DNA from: JAUWKC01 sp035529895
Lineage (GTDB): Bacteria > Planctomycetota > Phycisphaerae > Sedimentisphaerales > Anaerobacaceae
Assembly (NCBI GenBank): GCA_035529895.1
Contig: DATKVV010000077.1
Location: forward strand, 1-64,000
DNA length: 64,000 nucleotides
Direction: 5' to 3'
Made by a program: the position numbers and the translations under genes
The notes under the pieces: model-generated
Database searches by the model: none
What the model was told of the DNA's origin: nothing
What the model saw: the letters and a program-made list of their open reading frames with translations, nothing else
Shown here: positions 24,189 to 33,016 of the stretch, one piece after another
Position numbering within the stretch: the stretch's first letter is position 1
Layout: each line of letters opens with the position of its first letter

Positions 24189-26355
24189 ACCGGGGCGTCT
24201 CGAACGGGATGCCGGGCGGGCAATACGAATTATGAGAACGGTTTGGGTCCTGATTGTTGTCGGTTTCTTGGCCCTTTGCGGCTGGCTTGTAGCCGAGACG
24301 GGCCTCGTTGCGGGTGGTGCGGCCGGCTGGTTTTCCGGCAGGTCCTGTATCCTTTTACAGCAGACAACAGCCGGCGAAAAACCGGAGCGCGCGGATTTAC
24401 AGATTTCGCCCGATGAACAAGCAGGGGCGGTCGGTTCTGCCGAATTTACGGCTGCCGGCGGTCCTGCCGAGACGGTCATCATAGGTGCAAAGGATCCCTG
24501 CACTGAGGACCCTGACATTGGTTTCAAGTTCCAGTTGGAATTAAGCTCGAAAGGCGCCGGCATTATTAGGGGCACCTTCAGCAACGGAGACGGCAAAGGG
24601 TTCGATGACCGTGACCCCAGGAATCCTAAGCCGCTGGTAATCCTTTCGCCTGTCGGCGGCGATATTCTTTCGATGGCCAACAGGGAGTTTGTCCTCGTTC
24701 GGCAGAATCGCCAGCTAAGCCTGGATATGTTGAGCTGGAAGAGTCTGGGGGTTGAGAAAGGGCGTGACGGTTCCCAAACAGCTCGGTTCAAGGCGACTAT
24801 TGAGACGTCAGCCGGCGAGCCGGTGGTGAGGTTGATGAAAACCTACACGGTTTATCTCGGCAGCTATCAGGCAGATTGTAATGTAGCGGTCGAAAACCTG
24901 TCCGCCGACAGGCAGGAAGTGCGTTTTAATCTGGGCGGGCCGGTCGGAATCGGGAAAGAGGACGCCAGAAGCGATATGAGGAAAGTCGTTGGCGGTTTCC
25001 TCGCATCGAGCGGGGAGATAATCTCATCTCGAAAGGATCTGGCAGTTGGGTTTCCAACGACCCTTTTTTCGAAAAAGGTGGGCTTGAAAGACAGTACTGT
25101 CAAGTATCAAGAGGCGGTGCGGGGGCGCAATAAAGCCGAAATTCAGAAAGCCCGAGAAGATTTAAGCATAGGCCGCAATCTACCCGGCAGGCAAAGATAC
25201 GCCCATTTTTTGTGGGCCGCGATAACCAACAAATACTTCACCGCCATCCTCAGACCCGTACCTGAACAGAGTAAGAGCTATTGTGACTGGGTGGCGGACG
25301 AAACGAGCTGGTTCTACAATCCTGATGAAGATAAGAGCGCTAATAGCGGGGACGAGACCATAGGGGTGAATTTGAAGATTGCGTCAAACACTCTTGGCCC
25401 CGCCGGTCAGGCCGGCTGCGCGATAACGTATAACTTCCAGCTTTATGTTGGCCCCAAGGATAAGAGAATCTTCGATGAAAACGCGGACTACAGGAGGCTC
25501 GGGTTCGTCAACACGATAGATTTTATGGCCTGCTGCTGTCCGGAGGCCATGATACGGCCCATTGCCTTTGGAATACTGGCGGCGATGAAATGGATGTACG
25601 GCTTCATCCATAACTACGGCGTGGTGATTATCATACTGGTATTTTTGTTTCGGCTCGTCATGCATCCTATTACCAAGAAGAGCCAGGTTTCGATGAGTAG
25701 ATTCCAGAAGATTATGACCACCCCGGAGGCGCTGGAGGTAAAGAAAAAATACGCCGACAACCTCGCAGAGCAGCAAAGGCAAATGATGCAGGTTTACAAA
25801 AAGTACGGCGTCTCCCCCGCAGGTCAGGTTACGGGCATGCTGCCGATGCTTGTTCAGATGCCCATCTGGATTGCGCTGTGGGGCGCCATAAATACGAGTA
25901 TTGATTTGCGAGGCGCGCCGTTTTTACCGTTCTGGATTACCGACCTTTCGGTCCCTGATGCGCTGTTCAGGTTTTCGGCGGTTAACCTGCCGATATTCGG
26001 CAAGGTTGACTCGTTTAATCTCTTGCCGATTCTGATGGGTGTGGCGTTCTATCTGCAGCAGAAGATGATGCCGTCGCAGGCGGGGATGTCGGCGGACCCG
26101 AAGGTTGCTCAACAGCAGAAGATTATGAGTATTATGATGGTATTGCTGTTCCCGCTGATGCTGTACGGCGGGCCGTCAGGGGTCAATTTGTACATTATGT
26201 CCAGCGTTTTTGCCGGTGTTTTCGAGCAGTATGTTATCCGCAAGCACATTCGCGAAAAAGAGGAGGGTGAAGCGAAGGGTCTGGTTGCCGTGACCAGCAA
26301 GACCGGCGGAAAAGTCAAAAAGAAAAAACCCAAGCCGTTTTACAGATTTCACTAA
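24175..26355 (+). CDS. yidC: Membrane protein insertase YidC
   Basis: Inserts proteins into the inner membrane, alone or with Sec. An N-terminal membrane helix (TVWVLIVVGFLALCGWLV), a large periplasmic beta-sandwich region (to about residue 450), then the Oxa1/YidC core with the helix MKWMYGFIHNYGVVIIILVF, the MLPMLVQMPIWIALWG helix and a basic C-terminal tail (KVKKKKPKPFYRFH). At about 726 residues it is longer than the E. coli protein (548). The GTG at 24175 has GGAG eight bases before it; the ATG at 24232 is the alternative. It is followed by mnmE, the classic origin-region order. Confidence 0.94.
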   Translation: MKADKPGRLERDAGRAIRIMRTVWVLIVVGFLALCGWLVAETGLVAGGAAGWFSGRSCILLQQTTAGEKPERADLQISPDEQAGAVGSAEFTAAGGPAETVIIGAKDPCTEDPDIGFKFQLELSSKGAGIIRGTFSNGDGKGFDDRDPRNPKPLVILSPVGGDILSMANREFVLVRQNRQLSLDMLSWKSLGVEKGRDGSQTARFKATIETSAGEPVVRLMKTYTVYLGSYQADCNVAVENLSADRQEVRFNLGGPVGIGKEDARSDMRKVVGGFLASSGEIISSRKDLAVGFPTTLFSKKVGLKDSTVKYQEAVRGRNKAEIQKAREDLSIGRNLPGRQRYAHFLWAAITNKYFTAILRPVPEQSKSYCDWVADETSWFYNPDEDKSANSGDETIGVNLKIASNTLGPAGQAGCAITYNFQLYVGPKDKRIFDENADYRRLGFVNTIDFMACCCPEAMIRPIAFGILAAMKWMYGFIHNYGVVIIILVFLFRLVMHPITKKSQVSMSRFQKIMTTPEALEVKKKYADNLAEQQRQMMQVYKKYGVSPAGQVTGMLPMLVQMPIWIALWGAINTSIDLRGAPFLPFWITDLSVPDALFRFSAVNLPIFGKVDSFNLLPILMGVAFYLQQKMMPSQAGMSADPKVAQQQKIMSIMMVLLFPLMLYGGPSGVNLYIMSSVFAGVFEQYVIRKHIREKEEGEAKGLVAVTSKTGGKVKKKKPKPFYRFH

Positions 26356-26400
26356 CCGGCGGCGGATGCCTGAAACCTTGCCGCGGTATGTTGAGTCCCG

Positions 26401-27807
26401 ATGTACGAGCCTAATGACACCATCACAGCGGTCAGCTCTCCGGCTTCAGAGCAGAGGGTGATTATTCGCGTAAGCGGACCCGACACAATTAAAGTACTGC
26501 GGCGGATTTTCAGCCCGTCGGTTTCGAGGGGGCGCAGTGCAATCATACGCGGGCGCGTGGCTGTCGATTCTGAGCTGAAGGTGGATGCAACACTGTATTC
26601 GTTTCCGGCTCCCCGTTCCTACACGGGCGATGACGTTGCCGAAATTCACGTCTATACGAACCGCTCAGTGACCGAAGTCCTGATGCGCAATATACTCGGC
26701 AGCACCGCTGGAGCGGTGCGGATGGCCGGGCCAGGTGAATTCACCGCGAGGGCATATCTTAACGGCAAGATTGATTTGGCCCAGGCCGAGGCCGTAGGCG
26801 AAATTGTCGCCAGCAGTAACAGGTTCCAACTTGCCGCTGCACAGAAGCTGTTGGCGGGGCGGTTGGGCCAAACCATCGCAAAAGCGCAGACGGACATCAT
26901 GGACTGCCTGAGTCTGATTGAAGCGGGGCTGGATTTCAGCCACGAAGACATCGAATTCATTACCCGCGACGCCGCCGTTGACAGACTTGAGCAGGTAGTA
27001 AAGGGTCTGCAAAAATTGTTGTCCGGCAGCATTACGTTCGAATCGGTGATAGATTTGCCGGCGGTGGGAATCGCCGGTGCGCCTAATGCCGGCAAGAGCA
27101 GCCTGCTCAACAAACTGCTCGGCAAGGCCAGAAGTATAGTTTCTGAGCAACTCAAGACCACGCGTGATGTCTTAAGCGGGCTGCTGACGCTCAAACACTG
27201 TAGTTGCGTGCTATTCGATTGTGCAGGGCTTGTCCGGACACCGGGTAATATTTTCGATGAGCTGGCGCAGCAGGCGGCGACCGAAGCGCTTCGGAGCAGC
27301 GCCGTGGTAGTGTTTTGTGTCGATGTATCAAAGGCCGACTACAGCGAAGACGTCGGCATACGCGAACTCATAGAGGCGAAAACTTTGATACCGGCTGCAA
27401 CAAAATCCGATTTGCTCCCTGCGGATATGCTTGCGGAGCGGGTTTCCATCTTAAACGGATTGTTTGCCGACGAGTTCCTACCTGTGAGCGTGAGAACGAA
27501 CAACGGCGTGGAACTGTTGCGAGATGCCGTCGACGGAAAGCTTATCGAGCTGACGCTCGGTTCTTCGGAATCCGCAAAGGCGGCACGCTCAGAAGGTAGC
27601 GTTGCGCTTACCGCTCGCCACAGGCAGGCCGTCAGCGAGGCGATTGAGAGCGTCGGGGAGTCCATCGGTGAGCTGAAAGCAGGCAGCGAAGAGGTCGCCG
27701 CAATGATGCTGAGGGCTGCATACCGGGCATTGTCGACCATTGAACAGGCGAACATCGACGAGCAGATACTGGAGCGAATTTTCCAGCGCTTCTGCATTGG
27801 CAAATAA
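26401..27807 (+). CDS. mnmE: tRNA modification GTPase MnmE
   Basis: GTPase that, with MnmG, modifies the wobble uridine of several tRNAs. An N-terminal folate-binding-like domain (YEPNDTITAVSS), a helical domain, and an inserted G domain with G1 GAPNAGKSS (about 226-234), TTRDV, DCAGL (usual DTAG with Cys for Thr) and TKSD. It ends in FCIGK, the conserved C-terminal Cys motif. At 468 residues it is full length. mnmG is not in the window. A terminator hairpin overlaps its stop codon. Confidence 0.96.
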   Translation: MYEPNDTITAVSSPASEQRVIIRVSGPDTIKVLRRIFSPSVSRGRSAIIRGRVAVDSELKVDATLYSFPAPRSYTGDDVAEIHVYTNRSVTEVLMRNILGSTAGAVRMAGPGEFTARAYLNGKIDLAQAEAVGEIVASSNRFQLAAAQKLLAGRLGQTIAKAQTDIMDCLSLIEAGLDFSHEDIEFITRDAAVDRLEQVVKGLQKLLSGSITFESVIDLPAVGIAGAPNAGKSSLLNKLLGKARSIVSEQLKTTRDVLSGLLTLKHCSCVLFDCAGLVRTPGNIFDELAQQAATEALRSSAVVVFCVDVSKADYSEDVGIRELIEAKTLIPAATKSDLLPADMLAERVSILNGLFADEFLPVSVRTNNGVELLRDAVDGKLIELTLGSSESAKAARSEGSVALTARHRQAVSEAIESVGESIGELKAGSEEVAAMMLRAAYRALSTIEQANIDEQILERIFQRFCIGK

Positions 27808-27840
27808 GCCGGGGGGCGAACTGGTACGGGCTTATTTCTT
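27802..27840 (+). terminator. Rho-independent terminator of mnmE
   Basis: AAATAAGCC (27802-27810) pairs with GGCTTATTT (27829-27837) and is followed by CTT. The left arm contains the mnmE stop codon. Confidence 0.65.
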
Positions 27841-27940
27841 ATCTCAAAACCGCCCAATATCTTCAGGCTCGCCCACTCCGGCTTTTCTGCAAACGTCTTA
27901 TAGACAAAAACCTTTTAAGGAGTCGGTACGCTTTATCTGG

Positions 27941-29866
27941 CTACTTGTCTTTGGCTTCAAACTCGGCGTCGATTACGTCGTCCCCGCCTTTCCTTTTTAC
28001 CTCGCCTTCGGGCGGCGGCTCCTGGGCGCCGCCGGTCTGGGCCGAGGCCGCCTGCTTCTTGGCGGCTTCTTCATAGAGCACCTTGCCTATGTCTTGGCTG
28101 GCGGTGCTGACGTTATCGATGGCTTTTCTTATCGCGTCGGCACTGTCGCCTTTGATGGCTTCCCTGAGGTTGTTAACGGCGCTTTCGATTTTGCCGCGAC
28201 TTTCGGAAGAGACCTTGTCGCCGTGCTCCTTGAGTGTTTTTTCGGTCGAGTAAATCAACTGGTCGGCCTGGTTCTTCAAATCGACGACTTCCCGTTTTTT
28301 CTTGTCCTCCTCGGCGTGGGCCTCGGCCTCTTTGGTCATCCTCTTTATTTCCTCGTCGCCTAGTCCGGAGCTGGATTTGATGACGATGGACTGCTGTTTG
28401 CCGGTGCCGAGGTCCTTGGCGGAGACGTTCAAAATGCCGTTGGCGTCAATGTCAAAAGTGACCTCAATCTGTGGAATACCCCGCGGCGCCGGCGGAATAT
28501 CGGTAAGCTGGAATCTGCCCAGCGTGCGATTGTCCCTCGCAAATTCGCGCTCGCCCTGCAGAATGTGAATATCAACCGTGGTCTGGCTGTCCGCGGCGGT
28601 GGAGAAAATCTCCCTCTTGCTGGTGGGGATTGTGGTGTTGCGCTCAATCAGTCTGGTCATAACGCCCCCGAGGGTCTCGACGCCGAGAGAAAGCGGCGTT
28701 ACATCCAGAAGCAGGATATCCTTTACACCCGCGTCACCGGCCAGAACCGCTCCCTGAATGGCGGCTCCCAATGCCACCACTTCGTCGGGATTGATGCTTT
28801 TGTTAGGCTCTCTTTTGAAGATATCTTTGACAATCTGCTGGACCTTCGGGATTCTCGTCGAGCCGCCGACGAGCAGCACCTCGTTGACATCTTTTGGTGT
28901 AAGTTTTGCATCCTCCAGAGCCTTGTAACACGGGCTCTTCAGCCGTTCGAAAATCGGCTCAGAGAGCGACTCGAACTTGCTTCGCGTGATTGTAATCTGC
29001 ATGTGTTTCGGTCCTGAGGCGTCGGCGGTTATGAAAGGCAGGTTGACCGTGGCCTCAAGCTGGGTGCTCAATTCGCACTTGGCCTTTTCGGCGGCCTCTT
29101 TGAGGCGCTGATGAGCCATTGGGTCCTGGCGCAGGTCTATGCCCTCTGTTTTTTTGAACTCGTCGGCAAGGTAATTTATCAGGAGGGCATCCAAATCGTC
29201 GCCGCCGAGATGGGTATCTCCGTTGGTGCTGAGGACCTCGAAGACATTATCGCCGATGTCAAGAATCGATATATCGAAGGTGCCGCCGCCGAAATCGAAG
29301 ACGGCGACCTTTTCGTTCTTTTTCTTCTCAAGCCCGTATGCGAGTGCCGCTGCGGTTGGCTCATTGATAATGCGCTCGACCTCAAGGCCGGCTATTTTCC
29401 CGGCGTCCTTGGTTGCCTGGCGCTGCGAGTCATTGAAGTAAGCCGGTACGGTAATAACCGCCTGTGCAACTTGTTCGCCCAGATAATCCTCGGCGGTCTT
29501 TTTCAAATCCTGCAAAATCATCGCTGAAATCTCCGGCGGCGTGTGTTCTTTTCCGCGAACGGCGACTTTGACCAGCTCATCGGGCCTGCCGGTAATCCTG
29601 TAGGGCACAATCTTTTCTTCCGATGAGACCTCGTTGTGCCGTCGGCCCATAAAACGCTTGATTGAGAATACCGTGTTCTCCGGATTTGTCACCTGCTGAT
29701 GACGGGCAATCTGACCGACCAGTCTCTCGCCCTTGTCGGTGAAGCCGACCACAGAAGGCGTCAGCCGGGAGCCGGAAGAGTTGATTAGCACCTTCGGTGA
29801 GGAGCCTTCCATCAAAGCAACGACGGAGTTTGTAGTTCCCAAATCTATTCCAATTATTTTAGCCAT
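27941..29866 (-). CDS. dnaK: Chaperone protein DnaK (Hsp70)
   Basis: ATP-dependent chaperone. The N-terminus AKIIGIDLGTTNSVVAL, phosphate motifs (AVFDFGGGTFDISIL, LLVGGSTRIPKVQ), the linker region (LLDVTPLSLGVETLGG), substrate-binding domain and the C-terminal tail (DVIDAEFEAKDK) are all present. The ATG at 29866 follows AAAGGA and begins the conserved N-terminus; the frame is open further upstream but without homology. 641 residues is normal. grpE and dnaJ are not next door; mcsB and mcsA follow upstream on the same strand. Confidence 0.97.
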   Translation of the reverse strand: MAKIIGIDLGTTNSVVALMEGSSPKVLINSSGSRLTPSVVGFTDKGERLVGQIARHQQVTNPENTVFSIKRFMGRRHNEVSSEEKIVPYRITGRPDELVKVAVRGKEHTPPEISAMILQDLKKTAEDYLGEQVAQAVITVPAYFNDSQRQATKDAGKIAGLEVERIINEPTAAALAYGLEKKKNEKVAVFDFGGGTFDISILDIGDNVFEVLSTNGDTHLGGDDLDALLINYLADEFKKTEGIDLRQDPMAHQRLKEAAEKAKCELSTQLEATVNLPFITADASGPKHMQITITRSKFESLSEPIFERLKSPCYKALEDAKLTPKDVNEVLLVGGSTRIPKVQQIVKDIFKREPNKSINPDEVVALGAAIQGAVLAGDAGVKDILLLDVTPLSLGVETLGGVMTRLIERNTTIPTSKREIFSTAADSQTTVDIHILQGEREFARDNRTLGRFQLTDIPPAPRGIPQIEVTFDIDANGILNVSAKDLGTGKQQSIVIKSSSGLGDEEIKRMTKEAEAHAEEDKKKREVVDLKNQADQLIYSTEKTLKEHGDKVSSESRGKIESAVNNLREAIKGDSADAIRKAIDNVSTASQDIGKVLYEEAAKKQAASAQTGGAQEPPPEGEVKRKGGDDVIDAEFEAKDK

Positions 29867-30219
29867 GGTCAAATTCCTTTCGCTATTACTCGTACTTTGT
29901 GCTTTTTCTCTTGCTGCCGGCGTGTTGTGTCTTGCCTTGCGAGCAAATGTTCGCACTTTTCTAAGTCGCAGTTGCAAAACACGTGCCAGTAATACGCTTG
30001 AGCCGGCTCAATCACCATAAGCCCTTCAAGTATGGTGGGTTAGGTTTTTCGGCTGGATGTCTTTGGAATTCTAAATTGTCAATTTATTGTGCCATTTTGG
30101 CAGACACGGCCATCGCGCGACTTTGCGTTTGCCGATGGGGTTGAGCCCGGCGTTGGTTCCTGTCTGACACCGGCGATTTCAAGGTAACGCCATACGTGGC
30201 CCGGCCTGCCGACGGACGG
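29867..30219. other. Gap upstream of dnaK with two inverted repeats
   Basis: A perfect 14-base palindrome TTGAGCCGGCTCAA lies at 29998-30011. A second inverted repeat (TGCGA, 8 bases, TCGCA) lies at 29938-29955. Neither matches the CIRCE element. They may be operators for heat-shock control of dnaK. The remainder holds nothing I can call. Confidence 0.4.
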
Positions 30220-31341
30220 TCAACCATCCTGTTTCAGTGCATCACGGATGATTCGTGCTCTCAGCACGTCTCTGTGGGTGGAATCAAGCGGTTTTCCATA
30301 GTTTAGCTGCAAATGTGCGGGCAGCGTTAACATGAACAGGCGGTTTATGGTTGCGATGGACAGGGCGCCGCTTTTCTCCGGACGGCCGGCGAGCGTGCAG
30401 AGGCTCTCTATGGCTGGTGTTGACGCCCCCATGTTCCGGCGCATGTTGATTCCCAGCCTTAAATGGCTCAGCAGGAACAACGCCTCCTGTGAACTTATAA
30501 GGTGAGCGTTTTTCAGCAGCGCCATCGCCCGCGAAATCTTATCGTCGAGTACGTCCACATCTTTGGAGAGCAGTTGATTCCGGGCCGCATTCTCATACTC
30601 GATGATTTCAGGGACTACGGTCTTTTCAAATTGAAAGACAATATCCTGCTCCGAGACTCCGAGTGTTACCTGATTCGATATCTGGTAGAAATCACCCGCG
30701 GCTTCAGTGCCTTCTCCGAAAAGGCCGCGCACCGCCAGATTCATATCCCTTGCTGCGTTGAAGAATTTCTCTATCTGACCGGTCATCTTCAGGGCCGGCA
30801 GATGCAGCATCACCGAAACTCTTATCCCTGTGCCCAGATTGGTGGGGCAGGCCGTCAGGTATCCATAGCGGGGACTAAAGGCGTAATCCACCTTGGCCTC
30901 TATCATATCGTCAATATGGTTGATCTGCTGGGCGCATTGACTTAGCTGCAGTCCACCTCTGAGGACCTGGAGTCGCAGATGGTCCTCTTCATTAATCATG
31001 GCGGTAAAGAACTCGCGTTCGGCGATAACAGCGCCTCGGGGCCCCTTGCCGAAGGCGTGGTGGCGACTGATTAAATGTCTCTCGACCAGGAAGTGTCTGT
31101 CAAGGGTTGACGCCTTGTCCACACTGATGTAGAAAACTTTGTCGCCCAAGTCCAAGGACATCAGGGCATCTCTGAGCTGCCTGAGTATGGCGGACCTTTC
31201 GGTGATAGAACAGTGGCTGAGGAAGTTGTGCCCGGCCAGGTTCCTGGCCAGACGAATTCGCGACGATATCACAATGTCCGCCCGCGGTCCTGAGCCGTCA
31301 AACCATTCGTTTATGTTGGCACTGAGGTCGGTCAGTTTCAT
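30220..31341 (-). CDS. mcsB: Protein-arginine kinase McsB
   Basis: ATP:guanido phosphotransferase-fold enzyme that phosphorylates arginine in proteins, marking them for ClpCP in Firmicutes. SSRIRLARN (residues 26-34), NEEDHLR at 117-123 (catalytic loop with the substrate-binding Glu) and the active Cys in CPTNLGTG (Cys165) are all kept. At 373 residues it is full length. mcsA ends 13 bases before it on the same strand and would be its activator. dnaK lies downstream. ctsR and clpC, the usual partners in Firmicutes, are not seen. Confidence 0.93.
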   Translation of the reverse strand: MKLTDLSANINEWFDGSGPRADIVISSRIRLARNLAGHNFLSHCSITERSAILRQLRDALMSLDLGDKVFYISVDKASTLDRHFLVERHLISRHHAFGKGPRGAVIAEREFFTAMINEEDHLRLQVLRGGLQLSQCAQQINHIDDMIEAKVDYAFSPRYGYLTACPTNLGTGIRVSVMLHLPALKMTGQIEKFFNAARDMNLAVRGLFGEGTEAAGDFYQISNQVTLGVSEQDIVFQFEKTVVPEIIEYENAARNQLLSKDVDVLDDKISRAMALLKNAHLISSQEALFLLSHLRLGINMRRNMGASTPAIESLCTLAGRPEKSGALSIATINRLFMLTLPAHLQLNYGKPLDSTHRDVLRARIIRDALKQDG

Positions 31342-31354
31342 AGGTGTTATTAGT

Positions 31355-31849
31355 CTACCCGAGTTTATTTATTTTGTCCCGCAATTCCGCAGCCAGCTCA
31401 TAGTCTTCATTCTTCACTGCGGTTTCCAATTGCTGGCGCAGCGCCATAAGCTCTATTTGTTTTCTTGTATCAACGGGTGTTTTCGCAGGAACCTTGCCGC
31501 AGTGGGATGTTTTGCCGTCGTGGGCCTTTTCAATAATCGGCAGCAGCGACTGCTCAAAAACTTCGTAGTCATAAGGGCAGCCTAAAACCGCCTCCTTGCG
31601 GAATTGGTCCAGGGTAAAGCCGCAATGAGGACACGCATGCCTGCGGTCGGAGCCCCCGGCCGGCTCGTCGCCCTCCGGCTGGGCCGCCAGCAGGCTGCTC
31701 AGCAGCTCGTTGAGCGGAACCTGACTCTTGACGGCTATACCCTCTTCCTGTGCGCATTGCTCGCAAAGATGCATTTCGGTGCGCACCCCGTCGGTAATCT
31801 CCGTCAGGTGTATGGTCGCCTCATTTTTTTGACAGGATTGACACTGCAT
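31355..31849 (-). CDS. mcsA: McsA-like activator with zinc fingers and UVR motif
   Basis: Zinc-binding partner and activator of McsB. The N-terminal finger has CQSC and CEQC (residues about 3-6 and 29-32). A second finger has CPHC and then GCPYDY, where the last Cys of the usual CPxC is an Asp, so this site may be three-ligand or altered. The C-terminus has a UVR motif (LRQQLETAVKNEDYELAAELRDKI). It is translated just before mcsB, which fits the known pair. Confidence 0.9.
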   Translation of the reverse strand: MQCQSCQKNEATIHLTEITDGVRTEMHLCEQCAQEEGIAVKSQVPLNELLSSLLAAQPEGDEPAGGSDRRHACPHCGFTLDQFRKEAVLGCPYDYEVFEQSLLPIIEKAHDGKTSHCGKVPAKTPVDTRKQIELMALRQQLETAVKNEDYELAAELRDKINKLG

Positions 31850-31930
31850 TTTTTAGTCCTCAGGTCTATTATACAAAAATTCCTCTTGAAAATATCGTCA
31901 AGTTCAAAACCCGGCTAAAATCAGATTTCG

Positions 31931-32296
31931 CTATTGGGCGAATTTTGCCGAACAACCCGGCTGCTCCACTACTTTTACGTGGTCGAGCCTGAGGTCTTTG
32001 GGCAGTTTCGGCTCAAGTTTTTCATATATATACTGTGCTACGCGCTCAGCGGACGAATTGTTTTGCTGGAAATAGTCGAGTTTTTCCAACTGGACATTAT
32101 CAAAATCCGCCACGATATTATCGACCATGGCCTTTAGCCGCCTGAAATCAACGACGATTCCGACTCTGTTGAGCACGCCGCTGCCGACCTCCGCGGTTAC
32201 CGTCCAGAGGTGGCTGTGCAAAGGCTCTTTTGACCCATCCGGCAAGGTCAGCCTATGCGATGCCCAAAAGTGGGTTTCGACACTAACCGTAAACAA
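31931..32296 (-). CDS. 6-pyruvoyl-tetrahydropterin synthase-family protein, PTPS-III-like
   Basis: Member of the QueD/PTPS family that acts on dihydroneopterin triphosphate. The zinc histidines are His14 (ASHRL) and the pair His27 and His29 in EPLHSH. QueD enzymes have Cys in a C-x3-HGH motif; here there is no such Cys and the motif reads E-x2-HSH, as in the PTPS-III group that makes 6-hydroxymethyl-dihydropterin for folate. The family motif naming is from memory. The start is a TTG at 32296 directly after an in-frame stop, with GGAG six bases before it. 121 residues is normal length. The neighbours give no further hint. Confidence 0.75.
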   Translation of the reverse strand: MFTVSVETHFWASHRLTLPDGSKEPLHSHLWTVTAEVGSGVLNRVGIVVDFRRLKAMVDNIVADFDNVQLEKLDYFQQNNSSAERVAQYIYEKLEPKLPKDLRLDHVKVVEQPGCSAKFAQ

Positions 32297-32369
32297 TCAA
32301 AACTCCGGAACGTCCGCAAGTAAATTCCATTCCACCGGGCCCCCCGTACAATATACTCTCTTTATAACT

Positions 32370-32867
32370 TCAGCCCTTCAGCTTGTGAAGGTGCTCTTTC
32401 AACCGGGCATAAATGTCTTTAGGAATCAAGTTCGAAACGTCGCCTCCCAGCGACGCCACCTCACGAATCAAGGTCGAGCTGGTGAAACCGTACTTTTCGC
32501 TTGTCATAACAAAAACAGTCTCGATGCCGGCCACCGCCCGGTTGGTCATGGCAAGCTGAAACTCATACTGAACGTCAGTGAGGCTTCGCAGACCGCGCAA
32601 AATTACGTCGGCCTTCTTCTTGGCCGCGTATTCGACCGTCAGGCCATCGAAACTCTCAACCGAGACTCCGGGCATGTCCGCTACCAGTTCGGTAATCATT
32701 GCCACGCGCTCTTGGGGCGTAAAAAGCTGGCTCTTGATTGGGCTTTGGCCGACCGCGATAATCAGCTCGTCGAAGAGTTTCATGCTCCTTTGCACCACGT
32801 CCAGATGCCCGTTGGTAATCGGGTCGAATGAGCCAGGGAAAACAGCTCTCACAAATTTCTTTGCCAT
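32370..32867 (-). CDS. coaD: Phosphopantetheine adenylyltransferase
   Basis: Penultimate step of coenzyme A synthesis, forming dephospho-CoA from phosphopantetheine and ATP. The nucleotidyltransferase motif GSFDPITNGHLD (TxGH), the substrate region LRGLRSLTDVQYEFQLA and the C-terminal EKYGFTSSTLIREVASLGG are all typical. The ATG at 32867 fits the family start (165 residues); the open frame to 32906 is not needed. It lies alone on the minus strand downstream of the S9 peptidase. Confidence 0.95.
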   Translation of the reverse strand: MAKKFVRAVFPGSFDPITNGHLDVVQRSMKLFDELIIAVGQSPIKSQLFTPQERVAMITELVADMPGVSVESFDGLTVEYAAKKKADVILRGLRSLTDVQYEFQLAMTNRAVAGIETVFVMTSEKYGFTSSTLIREVASLGGDVSNLIPKDIYARLKEHLHKLKG

Positions 32868-33016
32868 TAGTACAACCTTTACTTTCAGTAAATCATTATA
32901 CCGCAAACGCCGGCCGGGTCAAATACGTTCATTTTTTCTCGCTGACGCCTCGCGCGTCGAACACCACAGGTAAGACGAGACGGAATGGTTTATACGTCAA
33001 GAAATCGCTGAAACGG

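Noticed and set aside
23235..24791. A 518-codon open frame on the minus strand opposite the phosphoesterase and yidC
   Set aside because: It is antisense to two clearly conserved genes and its translation has no family features; long shadow frames are common in GC-rich DNA.
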